Assembly (NCBI GenBank): GCA_963920525.1
Contig: OY986438.1
Coordinates: 181,168,888 to 181,232,887, forward strand
Source of the DNA: Dichetophora obliterata
Taxonomy: Eukaryota > Arthropoda > Insecta > Diptera > Sciomyzidae
DNA length: 64,000 nucleotides
Direction of reading: 5' to 3'
Shown: positions 36,320-48,535 of the stretch, one piece after another
Layout: every line of letters begins with the position of its first letter
Numbering within the stretch: the first letter of the stretch is position 1
Made by a program: the position numbers and the translations under genes
The notes under the pieces: generated by a model
What the model saw: only the letters and a program-made list of their open reading frames with translations
Databases searched by the model: none
What the model was told of the DNA's origin: nothing

Positions 36320-36470
36320 GATGAAAAAGCAAACACAGAAGCAAAATCAAAAGCGAAAGCAAAAGAAAACAAGGTAAAGCAAAAGCAAATGTGCAAAAGT
36401 AAAAACAAATGCAAATGAGCATTTACAAATACAGAGTAACAAAATCAAAAGCATTCAAGCAAAATATAGT
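36320..36470. repeat. AAAGC-rich low-complexity tract
   Basis: Imperfect iteration of GCAAAAG/GCAAAA-type words, strongly purine-biased on the + strand. Confidence 0.7.
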
Positions 36471-36628
36471 ATAGTTCTTAGTTTTTATTGGCATTTCTAC
36501 TATTTTTATTATTATTTTCTATTATTTTATTATTACTTCGTATGAAATGAAGGTATACTGTGATGATGTTATGGTATGTTATGTTACGATACTATAAAGG
36601 AATAGTATTTAGTAAAGTATATATATAT

Positions 36629-37164
36629 TAGGGACGGTCAAAAATCGCCCAATGCTCATTGAAAATCGTATTCTATGGATAAAAATAAGAAACTTTGCCC
36701 GAGGAACTATACCTCTAAAATGAATTCTAATGCCCGAACTTTTCCGTAGGGTCAAATTTTGAAAAATCCCTCTTTGACCCATTTAGAGTGCCCCAATCGA
36801 GTCCAAATGTATCACCGACCCTTCTAACTTTGTAGGGCCGATCCACCCATGCCAGTGGTACACCCCCTAGAACCCCCCTGAGGGGTTTCCCATGCAAACA
36901 TTTCAAAAAATCACCAATTTGGCACTTTTCATGGATCGGCCCTCCAAATTTAGTGGGGGTCGGTCATACATTTGGGCTTGATTGGGGCACTCTAATTGGG
37001 TCAGAGAGGGATTTTTCAAAATTTGACCCTACTGGACAATAGTCAAAAGTTGGGGCATTAGAATTCGTTTTAGAGGTATAGTTCCTCGGGCAAAGTTTCT
37101 TAATTTGATCCCTAAAATACGATCTTCACTGAGCAATGGGCGATTTTTAAATCGACTCGCCCTA
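36629..37164. mobile_element. 536-bp hAT-like foldback MITE with TAGGG ends
   Basis: The two arms of about 240 bp are imperfect reverse complements of each other. The left arm starts TAGGGACGGTC and includes ATCGCCCAATGCTCA. The right arm ends TGAGCAATGGGCGAT...GCCCTA. An 8-bp duplication, ATATATAT on the left (36621-36628) and ATGTATAT on the right (37165-37172), flanks it with one mismatch. The YARNG-type end and 8-bp duplication fit hAT. It is non-coding. Confidence 0.85.
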
Positions 37165-37172
37165 ATGTATAT

Positions 37173-38129
37173 ATGTACAAAGTTACTTATTAGTATAGTA
37201 ATAAGGTATAGTATATAGGTATATTATCATGAATATTATATGAAGACTATTAATAATATTTTTTTCTACTATTTATACTACTATTGTTACCTTGTATTTC
37301 TCTGGTATCTGAGCGAACAGTGACCTTTGAAGTAGCTACTTAGAATTTTAAGGTCTGCTTTAGTTAGTTTGAGTAAATCTTTCGGTTTAACTTTACTGAT
37401 AGTTCAAAATTTCTTAGCTTGCCTCTGTCCATTAGTGTCGTTCCAGTGGCACTGAAATTTTTTGGTTTTCCATGCTCTGATCTTTTCGAGAATGTAACCT
37501 TTAGCCAGGCTACAGAATGGTTCGAGTCCAGGAAGATTTCAACATGCTGCTCATTTGGCACGGTGTGATATAATGGTGGTATGATATGATGGTGTAATAT
37601 GATGGTATAATATTATGGTATAATACATGCCATATGATGGTATGTAATGGTTTGAACTGATAAGTTTGTTATGTTGATAGAGAATATGATGTTTATTTTT
37701 CCAACTTTTTATACTGCTATCTTCTACTATTTCTTACTACTATTTTGTTCCACTGTTTATGCTACTTTTTCAACTAGTTCTACTACCATTTTCTACTTCT
37801 AATTTTACTTTTTTATATACTTCTATTTTAGACTTTAATTTCTACTAGTACAATCTATTCTATTACGTATGGAATGATGTGAAGTTATGGTATGATGGGC
37901 TTGGTATGAAGGTAAATTGATGTGTATATTTCTATTACAATTTCATATTTTTTTTTTCTGGTTTTTCTGCTTGTTTTTACAACTTTTTTCTCCTTCTATT
38001 TTGTTCTACTATTTATACTATTATCTTAATTCTTTCGCTACTACAAATTCTTACTACTACTTATGTTACTATTATCGCCTTTTTTTATAACTGCTACTAT
38101 TTTCTGCTACGAATGGAATGCAAGCATTT
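37173..38129. other. AT-rich, partly low-complexity DNA
   Basis: 37560-37680 iterates words such as GGTATGATATGATGG and ATAATATTATGG. 37720-38100 is pyrimidine-rich with repeated TACTACTATTTT-like words. No gene is seen. Confidence 0.6.
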
Positions 38130-38240
38130 CGACAAGGTTTAGGGCAAGGATTAATGTAAGATTTAGGTAAAGAATTTAGGCAAGGTTATAACAAGGACTT
38201 GGACAAGGATTAGAATAGGGACTAGCACAAGAACCATGGC
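38130..38240. repeat. Degenerate GACAAGGATTAG minisatellite
   Basis: Loosely repeated 12-14 bp words (for example GGGCAAGGATTAATG, GGACAAGGATTAGAA). Confidence 0.6.
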
Positions 38241-38570
38241 AAAGATTTAGAACTCTTGACTTTAAGAATTTCTTTAACATTATACTAAGCATTGGTACAG
38301 GGTTAAAAATCTTGCACTAAATTTTAGTTCAACTAAAATATTACAGCTTTTTTCAATCCTGTTTAAAATTTAAACTTTATTGTACTAGAATTTAAGCCAA
38401 AGAAATATTACAGCTTCCCTTTTAGCTTTTTGGTTTAAATTTAAGTACAAAAGAAATATTACAGTGTTTTTTTAGCTTTTTAGTTAAAATTTGACAACAA
38501 TTCTGTTTTTTTTTTTAATACTTTAACTTTACTTTTTTAAGAATTCATATGTTTGCTTATTGCTTTTGTT

Positions 38571-38642
38571 ACGCAATAGCCTAGTGGATAGACTAGTATA
38601 CTAACAAACTGGATTTCGTGGGTACGAATCCTACGGTGCTTT
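38571..38642 (+). tRNA. tRNA-like sequence, pseudogene or tRNA-derived SINE head
   Basis: TAGCCTAGTGG at 38577-38587 fits the Pol III A box exactly. GGTACGAATCC at 38621-38631 fits the B box with one mismatch and can form a T arm with a 7-nt loop. A T-run follows directly (38641 onward), as for Pol III termination. The acceptor stem does not pair well and the anticodon loop appears too long, so it is unlikely to be a working tRNA. Confidence 0.4.
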
Positions 38643-39107
38643 TTAGTTTTTTTTATATTTAAATCTAAGCCAGTACTGAATTTAAAACCAAATATGTATT
38701 AAAATCATCTTTCAGTATTTTTCAAATGCTAGATTTAGCTGTTGTGAACTTACATGTAGTAGAGAAAAGTTCAATTTTAGTTCATTATTTATAACCGTGT
38801 ATACAAGGTCTAAGACAAGGATAAAGATACGTTTTCACGTCTTCACGTATTTACGGCTTCATCGGTGTCATCATGCCATCGGTGACATAGTTTTTTGCTA
38901 GTAATTTCTTATAAAATTATCTAAGTGTAGAATTTTATATTGTTTGTTGACGATCAAACGTAATTGTAAGAAAATATTTTAAGGTTATATTTAAACTTTT
39001 TTTTTTACCCATTAATTTGTATGGAGATGCAATGGATTTTAAGACCTTAATTTAAGATCTTATAAGGTTTTAATAACAAAAAAAAATTTGTATACACTAT
39101 CCCCCTT
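38643..39107. other. No supported feature
   Basis: AT-rich DNA. CACGTCTTCACGTATT and CATCGGTGTCATCATGCCAT are small local repeats only. Confidence 0.5.
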
Positions 39108-39330
39108 ATTCATAAACCCATTTCAGCGGCTGCGTTGCTAAAAGGAGGTTTGAAACATCATTATTCGTTGTTTAAATATTAGTAAATGTTAATCAAATCA
39201 GTTGTTTAAATGTTGAAATCTATTGAATAAGGGGCCAGCAGGCTTTAAGCAACATTAGTCGTCTTACCCAATATAAAACAGCACAATCAAATCTGTTGTT
39301 TAAATGCTGAAATCTATTGCATAAGAGGGT
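39108..39330. mobile_element. Small MITE with CCCTTATTCATAAA end and duplicated right end
   Basis: The left end CCCCTTATTCATAAACCC is matched by ATTGAATAAGGGG near 39220. A second right-end-like copy (TTGTTTAAATGCTGAAATCT, then ATTGCATAAGAGGG) ends near 39330. The duplicated right half suggests a tandem or composite insertion. No target duplication could be fixed. Confidence 0.55.
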
Positions 39331-39338
39331 ATGTGTAT

Positions 39339-39647
39339 TAGGGCGGGTCAAATTCTGGCTCAGCGAAATTCGTAAAATACATGTAATTTCAAGACTTTTT
39401 CTCCACTACAGCATATACAAATTCTGAAAAAAAGCTGTGCGGACTTTCGTAAATAGATTCATACACATACATTCATACATTCATATTTTATAATTGAGAA
39501 CAAAATCTATTTACGAAAGTCCGCACAGCTTTTTTTCAGAATTTGTATATGCTGTAGTGGAGAAAAAGTCTTGAAATTACATGTATTTTACGAATTTCGC
39601 TGAGCCAGACCACCAAAAAATTCGTCCATACAAATTGACCCGCCCTA
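39339..39647. mobile_element. 309-bp hAT-like hairpin element with identical arms
   Basis: The ends are TAGGGCGGGTC and GACCCGCCCTA. A perfect 8-bp duplication ATGTGTAT flanks it (39331-39338 and 39648-39655). The arms at 39357-39460 and 39505-39611 are reverse complements with no mismatch I can see over about 105 bp, around a loop of about 45 bp. The outer 20 bp of the left arm are deleted relative to the right. It belongs to the same TAGGG-ended family as 36629-37164. Confidence 0.9.
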
Positions 39648-39679
39648 ATGTGTATATTAACTTTGTCACTCCGTTTGTA

Positions 39680-39785
39680 AAGCCAATAAGATGGCGTGGT
39701 AGGTATAGAAAAGTATATACATATATTCTAAATCAGCATCACCTCCTGAATTGATATGGCCACGTCCGAGTCTGTCTGCCCATTT
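39680..39785 (-). repeat. Dispersed repeat family R, 3' fragment
   Basis: The reverse complement contains AGGAGGTGATGCTGATTTAG and ACTTTTCTATACCTACCACG, matching the 3' ends of the copies at 33145 and 47463. Confidence 0.65.
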
Positions 39786-39796
39786 TCATATTTTGT

Positions 39797-39870
39797 AAAA
39801 GTTTCTTATTTTGATCTCTAGAATACGATTTTCACTGAGCAATGGGCGATTTTTAAATCGACCCGCCCTA
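39797..39870. mobile_element. Right-end fragment of the TAGGG-ended hAT-like family
   Basis: TGAGCAATGGGCGATTTTTA through CCCGCCCTA repeats the right terminus of the element at 36629-37164. It is followed by ATGTATAT, the same 8-mer seen next to that element. The left part is missing. Confidence 0.75.
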
Positions 39871-40185
39871 ATGTATATATTATATATTCTTGTTAATGCG
39901 ACATACGACAGTTAATAATTATTAAAAAACTTAAACAGTTTCTACAAAATATTTTTTCCAGATAAATAGAAGCCTCTGTATTTGAAAATAATTTAAAAAA
40001 ATAATAAAATAAGTTAAGCTTTGTTGTTTTAGCTTCAATTGAAATTGATATATTTAAGGAGCAATGAAAAGGCTCAATAAAAATATTCATAAAAACTACA
40101 CTGTGCGCTTTTTTGTGTCTATTTGATAATATCTGTATTTGATAATTTAAACTTTTTTCATTTAATTTTGGTATAAATAATCTAG

Positions 40186-40735
40186 TGGTGACATTTGCTT
40201 TACCACTTTACCGAACATTTTAGAACAAAATTTTCTTTTTTAAGATATATCAAAAATTACTCAAGATATGCACTCATTTTCATGTTGATAACTCTTGAAC
40301 CATTAGGATTTTCATTTTGGTTTCTTACGAAAAGTTTCTTATATAACTCTGGCCAACAACTTTGCTGAATAAATTAATATGAAAAAATCGCTTCCAGTGG
40401 GTCTTATCGAGTGATTCTTACAAAAAGTCAAACGAAAAAATTCTAACAACATTGAGTATGAGTAACATTTTTTGCTTTGAAGCGTTGAAAGCGGGCAAGA
40501 CATATGTCGCTTATTAAAGATTTAAAGACAATTTCAAATGATTTTTCGTTATATGTTTGCTCAACAAAGTTTTTGGCAAGAATAATAGAAATATTTTTGC
40601 TGAAGAAACTAAAATAAAAATCCTAATGGTTCAACAGTTCTCAACATGCAAATGAATGCATATCTGGACTAATTAAAAAAAAATGTTGCACTAAAGTCTG
40701 CGGTAAAGTGCGAAAACGGATGTTACCGCGAGATT
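40186..40735. mobile_element. About 550-bp imperfect foldback element
   Basis: The left-arm text TTGAACCATTAGGATTTTCA and GCACTCATTTTCATGTTGA are matched in reverse complement by AAAAATCCTAATGGTTCAA and TCAACATGCAAATGAATGC on the right. Outer parts with CTTTACC/GGTAAAG also pair. The whole segment folds on itself with scattered mismatches. It is non-coding. Confidence 0.75.
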
Positions 40736-40944
40736 CCTCATATTAAAATTAAGTGAAAAACGTTGAAATTATTAAATACAGATTTTCGTGCCGCACAGGG
40801 TTATTTAATTGTTTTTTAAAAATTAACATATATTGCTTTAAAAAATCTTATTTGTACTGTTTTTGTATACGTTATGACTCTATAGCCGGGGGATTTGAAC
40901 CCCAAATTTCAGCGCTTTGTTACAGACCTGACTTAATCTGAATT

Positions 40945-42150
40945 TACCCGGTGGTATACGTGTGGCTGGCATGGTTATTAAAGTGTTACTTTACGCCGAC
41001 GATATCGTTCTCTTGGCCGATTGTCCAACAGTACTCCAAACTATGATTGAAGCTCTGCACAACTATTGCATTCAATGGTGTCTAAAAATTAACCTCACGA
41101 AATCTAAAATCATGATATTTAGAACTTGTGCTAGAATAAGTAGAAATTTGAAATGGTCTTATGGTGATGACGACATTGAAATAGTTAATGAATACAAATA
41201 CTTAGGAGTTAGTCTCACTTACAATTTGTCGTTCAACAAGCACCTTGATGCTAAATTGGTATCGTCTAAAACTGCTATTAACGCATCGTGGCTAAGTTAT
41301 TTACATCACCCTAAAATATCTCTATCGAACAAGCTTAAAATTTTTAACACTGCAGCAAAATCGATTATGTTTTATGGCGTAGAAGTTTGGGGTTTCAAAC
41401 AGTATGAGCAAGTAGAGAAGTTACTACGTTATTTCCTGAAAAAATGTTATATTTACCAGCAAATACTCCTAATTATATGCTACACATAGAAACAGGTCTG
41501 GCTTCTCAATTTGAAGAAACGCTTAAATTACATTTTAGTTATCTGAGAAAAATTCTTAATTATCCTTTAAACAGGCTTCCGCGAGTAATTGCTGAAGAAA
41601 CAATCGTACAAAACACTTTCTGGTTACCACAATGGTTCGCTCTATGTAGTGATCTTGGTTTTAGCCTTGATTTTGAGAGTTGGAGGCCTGATTTGTCGTT
41701 ACAGCATGATTTGGTGAAAGTACTTTTAATGTGTGCACATTATGCAACTTGCAAGAATATGAAAATACACATCACCTTCTAGGTATTTGCCCGATATTTG
41801 CATACATTCGTTCATATTACCTTGGTAAAAGTTCACTCACGTTAGGCAAAGTTTACGAAGTTTTGAATGGCAAAAATTATTACCTTTTATATAAATATTT
41901 AATCAATTGTTTAAAATATAGACAACTTATAATTTCTGAATTTAATTAAAAAAACCTTCTTGTAACATACTCTATCATAAATTTTTAAATTTAACATGAT
42001 TCATGCCAATCTGACACACAACATATTATGTTATGTCAAATTTGATTTATTTAAAAAAAAATACTATTGTAATAATATTAATATTAAAATGTTTATACTA
42101 ATGTAAGCCTTTATTTAAATAAATCACTCATTCATTCATTCATTCATAAT
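40945..42150 (+). pseudogene. LINE relic: RT C-terminal half, zinc knuckle and 3' tail
   Basis: Three frames in series encode VIKVLLYADDIVLLADCPT (RT catalytic box), NEYKYLGVSLTYNLSF, then IMFYGVEVWGFKQYEQVEKL (40962-41489); PANTPNYMLHIETGLASQ (41444-41782); and a CTLCNLQEYENTHHLLGICP zinc-binding motif to a stop at 41949. An AT-rich 3' UTR ends in a (TTCA)n tail at about 42127-42150. The element is 5'-truncated just before the YADD box and carries at least two frameshifts. The clade is uncertain within the non-LTR retrotransposons. Confidence 0.85.
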
Positions 42151-42224
42151 CTGAAATGCGAGAAAGCTGTACAAAGATCTCTTTTTTAAAAACGTCTCAT
42201 ACAATGATTTGTCTTTTATTAGTA

Positions 42225-44470
42225 ACTAGCTGATATACCCGGTGTTACTCGAAAGTCATTTAAATAAACATTTTAATATACACTTCTCGATTAAATGTTT
42301 TTTTAAATTCTAGAATAATGAAAAACATGTTGAATTTTATGTTTAAGCTACCGTTAGAAAGATAATTGAACGAACTTTAATCCAAAAAAGTTTTGGAAAA
42401 TTTTTGCTGTTGGTGGTTCCATCTCTTGTGGTTGGCTAATTGAATTCAAAGAAGGGGTACGAAAAACATATTTTAAAAATTACAAATAATTTTTATATTT
42501 ACTTATTCTTAAAGCTAGCAAAATTACCTTTTTTATATAAAAAAATAAATTTTATATAAATAAAATTTATATAAAAAAATAGCTATATTGAACTTTTTAA
42601 CAAAAAAAATTTTAATGAAATATATTACAAACATCGGAGATATTGGCATTAAAAGTAAAAACTTATCTCATTCACTATCTCATTCTTAGCTATCAAAGTT
42701 TTATGAAAAATTCGTTGCACTAAAAATGATTGTATTAAAATATATATCAACTGCGTTTTTTTCATGGTAGATCAGGATCATGTCATTGCATTTCCAAGCA
42801 AAGCAAAAACAACAAATGATCAAGCAAGTGAGCTGGACATTTAAATTGATCCAATTTTTAAGTGTTGGGGCGCAACTGTAAAAGTAGACAACACTTAGCT
42901 GTTATTGACGGCTAGATGATGCTGCGACTGAAAAAACTGGCAGTACTGCATTATTTGACATTTTAAAAGTTTGGTAGCAATAGCATTTTCGCTAAATATT
43001 TCGCAAAACTTATCTGCTAGCTACATAAGAACATCAGATATTCTTCTGTAAGCAGAAAATAGCGCCATCTGTCTGTAACCCCAAACGTGTGGGGTTGAAT
43101 TTGAAGAAACTTTTGGTAGACATCATTCAGCTATTCACCGCAAGGTGTATAGTTTGTACCCACAGTACTTGTGGCAGCACTCGCAAGGGGAGAAACTACA
43201 CTACGTACTTACAAATGCAGTGCCATCTAGTATATGTGAATTTAAAGCACAGATCAAAAGCATTGAAGTAATTGTGCTAAACAGATGCGCATATGTTTAT
43301 TACATCGCGATATAGCTGAAACTGATTACATGAAAATATTAACTTTTACAGCATTCTATTCACGGTAATTTTTCCGATGAAATGGTTATATAAATACAAC
43401 ATTTAAAGTACCATTGATAAAGAACTGAGTGACAACGGTGACACAATAGTGAGAAGAAATAGAGCCATCACAACAAAACAAATTCAACAGGAGGGGGCGG
43501 GGGAAGGGAGGCTTAACTATAAGTAAGATTTTTATATAAACCATACTTTTTGTATTTACTCTAGAAACACAACTGTATTCTTAAAGATAAATGGGGACGT
43601 TCAAATTATATAGAGAATTTTTAAAACAAAACTCAGTTTTATTTAATAGTCTGGTATGAAAAAATAGATTTTTAGCCATAACTTTTGATTGGAATGAGAT
43701 ATTGGGGTAATTTTTTCATATAAATTATTTCTGAGACTTGACTTTTTTGTAAAAAATATAAAAACAACATTTTGGTAAGAAAAATTTCGCGAAAAAAATC
43801 AAAGAAAAAACCCTTGTTGTTTTGATAACAAAAACAGTTGAATAACTTTTGCGTTTAGCTGGAAGAATTTTTGCAAATAAATGCTATGTCATATGAAAGT
43901 TAGTCAGATTTGCTGTTTTTAATTGATTTCATTTTACAACAACAACAATTTTTGAGTAAAAAGTCAATATTTTTGACCTTTTTTGGCATACTCATAAAAC
44001 ATATATACACTAACTTAACGGTACAGTTCAACCTATTTTTGTGAAGTGATTTTATTGAACTTTTGAACAAAAAAAATTGAATAAAATATATTAATGGAAA
44101 GCGGAGATATTTGCATCGAAAGACCAAACTTTGATTTTCATGTCGTTTTTTTCTCATTCTTAGGTAACGATGTTTTATGAAAAAGTCGTTGTACTGAAAA
44201 TTTCTCCAATTTTGAAGATATGTGAGTGTTTTTGATATCAAAATAACAGAAATTTTTTTAAATTATATACAAAAAAAAACTCCGATACTAAAAAGTATTA
44301 TAATAACAAAAGTACCGTTATTTGAAAAATTCCGGAAGGGGCGTGGCAAAAACTAAGCATGTAACATTTATGATCGGAATACATTTAATATGTATACCTA
44401 GTCTGAGTGAAATCCGTTGAGCCGTTCAGATTTGTATAAAGACCAAACAAACAACAAGCAGAAAATTAAT
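42225..44470 (+). repeat. ACTAGCTGATATACCCGG-type dispersed repeat, about 2.2 kb
   Basis: It starts ACTAGCTGATATACCCGG, similar to the start at 26763. It ends near GAAATCCGTTGAGCCGTTCA after a GGGGCGTGGCAAA block, as in that family. A segment of about 200 bp is repeated directly inside it (42575-42770 and 44045-44240; shared words include TATTGAACTTTTT, CGGAGATATT, TCTCATTCTTAG and TTTTATGAAAAA). A G-rich patch lies at 43490-43512. It is non-coding apart from chance ORFs. Confidence 0.6.
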
Positions 44471-46592
44471 TTTATTACAATAAATGGAAATAAAAGCAAC
44501 AAAAGACCTTCACCATAAAATCGAATTAAAGTCGAAAGTTTACAAGAACCAGCTCTTTGTTATTAACTGAAGTTTTAACTGCATTGCATTTCAGTTCAGC
44601 TATTTTTGATTGATCTATGAACATTTTGAATTTTAATATTGAAAATTATTTAGCCACTTCTGCCTAAATTCTTATAAAACGATACGGTATTGATAACATA
44701 TTATTCTACTGTCCAAATTCTTTACAGTCTTCAAAGAAAAAGTTAATTTAAAAATGTATTATTTTTTGTTCATTTATTGTTTTTAAATTTATAATTCCCA
44801 TCACAAAGCTGTTTAAAATGATATAACGTATATTAAAAAATCTCATAAAAACAAAAATAATAATATCTCATAAAAAAAATACAGTAAAATTTACATTAAT
44901 TAATATATTTATAGCTGTAAGCAGTAAGGTAGCATGCATAAAATTAAGATATGACGAATATCTAATTTATAAATTTTTAAAAAGGAAATTATACAGTACT
45001 ATCAAAAATCTACTCAGCTGCTTGCTTTGCATATAAACTCAGTAGAAACATAATCTGGCTCAGCTCAAGAGATGCTTCAGACAATTAATTTTTTTGCCAC
45101 GTTTAGCTGAAGTTGAGTGAGTTTGCTCAACAAACAACTACAGTCTGCAAACTTCTTTACGCTTCAAGTAGTCTCAGGAATTTCTACTACAGTTGATTTT
45201 ATGCATTGACTAGAAAATTTGGCTATGCATGATGTGATAAAGTTTTATAGATTTGTGAATAAGAAGTAGTGTTTTTTTTTTCAATTACTGCACAAAGTAA
45301 AGTTAAGTTAGAAAAGCATTAAATGTAAAAAATGAAAATTTTAAGCAATTGTATTATTAAATAATCGGTTTATTCAAATAGGCAAATGAATGTTACTTAA
45401 TCCAACAAAAAATGCATTTCATATAAATAAAATAGTTAATGCATGAAGGAAATGACATTTAATGAGTTGAATTAAAAGATGCAAGCAGCTTCAAAATGTT
45501 TCATTTGTTGTCTAAGAGCAAAAGCAAACAGACAGACAGACAGCAACAAGTTCTAGTAATTTCAATAGCTGTTTCTAGGTCAGACATTATTTTTTGACTC
45601 TCGAGCATCGGTCTTTTCAAATCAATTAGTAAAATGTTGTTAGTTACAAATTGAAGCGCTACTTCAGCAACAAATTGTTTTTAAGTCAAACTTGGAAAAA
45701 CTTTAAGAAAAAGTTAGTCTGAGAAGATTGCAGCTTCAAGTTTGTTGCTTAAGTCTTTCGTTTTGCATTTGCCAAGCTTAAAAGTAAATAATGGAATTAA
45801 ATTAAATTAATTAAATTTTCATTTCCATGCTCATATACATTTGTTAAAACTTACATTTTCATTTCATTATTGCCAAATTGTTGATATTTAATTTTAAAAC
45901 CCAAAGCGACAACAATTTTTTGTTGGCCCCTTTTTAGTTTAGTTTCCCATCCAAGCTTAAATTGTATACAAACAATGCAAAATTTTTTTGTTAATTTTTT
46001 TCATTTGACTGTGATTTTTTTGTTTGTAGTAGTTGTTATTTTGTAAATAGCCCTCTCAATTAACATAATTCATCATGGCAGCAGCAGCAGCAACAGCAAC
46101 AGCATCTGGAAAGCTCATCGCAGTAGATATATTTTTTAGTAGTTTTGCAAGCATTTACGACTTAGTTGACTTAGTTGCAGCAGACGACATTTGAATATAG
46201 CGATTATCTGTGCTGAATTGCTCAGAAATGGGAACGATCTATGGCTTTTGCGATTTGCATTTTATTTGAAACTTTCGCTTTTTCTCTCTGGAAAAATTTA
46301 TAATTTTTTAGGACATTTAAAATAAGACAATCGATGTTAAGTGGTTTTTCAGAAATCATGACCTAAAGCCATTTTTCTGAATGTATTATTTATTAGTTAC
46401 CCGGAAAAAATTATCAGAAACTAAAACTAGTAATAATTTTTATACAATTATATACATTATAATGAAAAAATTTGGTCTAGTAACCGTAGAGTACAATTCT
46501 TACGACAACTAGTATATTTTTACAAGTGTTTTTTTAATAAATAATTTTTTTAGCAACACATCAATTAATTTATACAAGCCTAAAGTGCAAAA
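44471..46592. other. AT-rich DNA without recognisable genes
   Basis: It contains a short CAGA microsatellite (about 45529-45544) and a CAG/CAA trinucleotide run (about 46078-46104). Nothing else is supported. Confidence 0.6.
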
Positions 46593-47061
46593 AAACGGAT
46601 GCGCATCAGGGTTGATATTTTCGGTACAATTGTACTATTTTGGTACAAAGCGTTTTCGGTACATTTTATTTCACTCTATATTTAACACAGAATTTAGAAC
46701 TCTAAGTAAGCAAACGATTTAAAAGAACTAAAAAAAATTATCTAATTCTGAATTTCTGTACTCTGTAAAATACAAAAAAAAAACTTATTAAAGAGTCGAT
46801 TTTCTCCAAATTTATATAAAATTGCTTAAGGAATTCTTTATATTTTAAAAGAATACTTTATTTTCAAAGTTTAATAAGAACCAATTACAGAAACAGACTG
46901 CAGATTACAACAATTTATTTAACTTAATTTAAGCAAAATACTTTTTGAAATCTTGTGAACTAAATGTCACAATATTGATATCAGAAATAATGTATAAAAT
47001 GAAAAAATTTCTAAAATTTGACTGAAAGTGAAGAATTTCTTGACTGAAAGATTTTCCCATT

Positions 47062-47232
47062 AATTTCTTTTGTTGCCTTAACATAGAAACGACCTCACTA
47101 ACATTTCATAAAAAAAAAATCGGCTGGATTGTATCAGATTTTCGGTGGATGGGTTTGGCCTAAAAACAACTGCGAAGAACTTGATTTAAAAAAATGTTAG
47201 TGGCCTTTCTATATTAAGGTAACGAAAGAAAT
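47062..47232. mobile_element. 171-bp MITE with about 45-bp TIRs
   Basis: The left arm AATTTCTTTTGTTGCCTTAA (47062) to CACTAACATTT pairs with the right arm AAATGTTAGTGG to TTACGAAAG-like text ending GAAAGAAATT (47232), with several mismatches. The internal spacer is about 85 bp. Confidence 0.8.
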
Positions 47233-47462
47233 TCACACTTTTTAAAAATATTTGTTTCTTAATTATAAAAGGATCTCTATACTTTATGTTTATATGATTT
47301 TTTTTTATAGATTTTATTGATCTCATTTTATGATTATTATATGACCAATTGTATTCCTGTTTTGTGATTATAAAAAAACATTGTGATTAATTAAAAATAA
47401 ATAAAAACTATTGTAATTTTCTTTATAAGGTTTATGAACTGAATTGTTTAAACACATTCAAA

Positions 47463-48535
47463 TAAAAACTAGCAAGGAATTATCTTCGACTGGGTCGAAG
47501 TTTAGATACCTCCACAGTATATTCTTAGTTATGCATGTTTTTAAGGTTTGATGACGTCACTTCGTATAAATTACTGTTGTGGTGTTCATCCAATTTTGCG
47601 AGCACTCAAATGTAGAACACGTTTAAGATATGGAGATTATGTGTTAAATATACTGCTAATTCACACATTTTTGTGAAATTTATAAAAGATATTCTACTTT
47701 AATGACGTCACTTTGATTGGTCGAGCTTTTATTAATTTTGCCAAATTTAAAACTCAAAGTGAATTTTAATATTCTTAACATATGTTCATCATTTTACTTT
47801 ATTTAACTAATCTTTGCGGAATTTTTAGAAACTTAACCGTTTCCATATAGTTATTTTGTATGAGAAATAGGCTTGGTTTTCATACTATTCTGACAAATTT
47901 TAAATATTTGGTGCATATTTGAAACCAAAGCTTATGTGCAAGATTTCAAGTCATTATATTAGTTTTTGTGGCATTTTCAGAGATTTTAACATTTTGATAA
48001 AGTCACTTTGTATGGGAGGTTCTTGCGTTGTTTTGTTTCGATTTTAAAAATTTCAATTATATTTTGAATTTTTTCGGCCAAAATTTATGTGCAAATTTTT
48101 AATCATGTCAGTAATTTTGGTGTCATTTTTAGATATTTTAAAGATTTGATAAAGTAAAGTTGCATGGGAGATATGCGTTGTTTTTAACCGATCTTAACAA
48201 ATTTGAAATATATGGTGAATATATGAAATATATGATCAAGAATTTTATTTCAAGCTTATGTGCACAATACCAAGTAACTGCAAACATTGTTGTGGCGTTT
48301 TTAAAAATTTTATTGTTTGACAAAGAAGGCGTGGTTTTCATCCGATTTTGCTCGTTCTCTAACTTGATATTTGTTTTTTTAATATAAGCACATATACCAA
48401 ATTTCAATACGATAGCTTTGAAATTGCGGCTGTAATCGTGTCAGACTGACCTAGCGAAATCGGCTCAGGAGGTGATGCTGATCAGGAATATATATATTCT
48501 TTTCTATACCTGCCACGCCTCCTTATCAGCGATAC
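47463..48535 (+). repeat. Dispersed repeat family R, copy 2
   Basis: It begins AACTAGCAAGGAATTATCTT and ends at ACCTGCCACGCCTCCTTATC, matching both ends of the copy at 33145-33925. It is about 290 bp longer, because a block around TTTTCATCCGATTTTG and CTTATGTGCA is present in more copies. Confidence 0.7.

Noticed and set aside
40865..40935. Possible minus-strand tRNA with a GGTTCAAATCC B-box-like arm
   Set aside because: No matching acceptor stem or A box at the right distance, so a lone T-arm-like hairpin only.
43490..43512. G-quadruplex candidate in a G-rich patch
   Set aside because: Only three clear G-runs of three or more are separated properly. It would need a two-tier fold, which is weak evidence.
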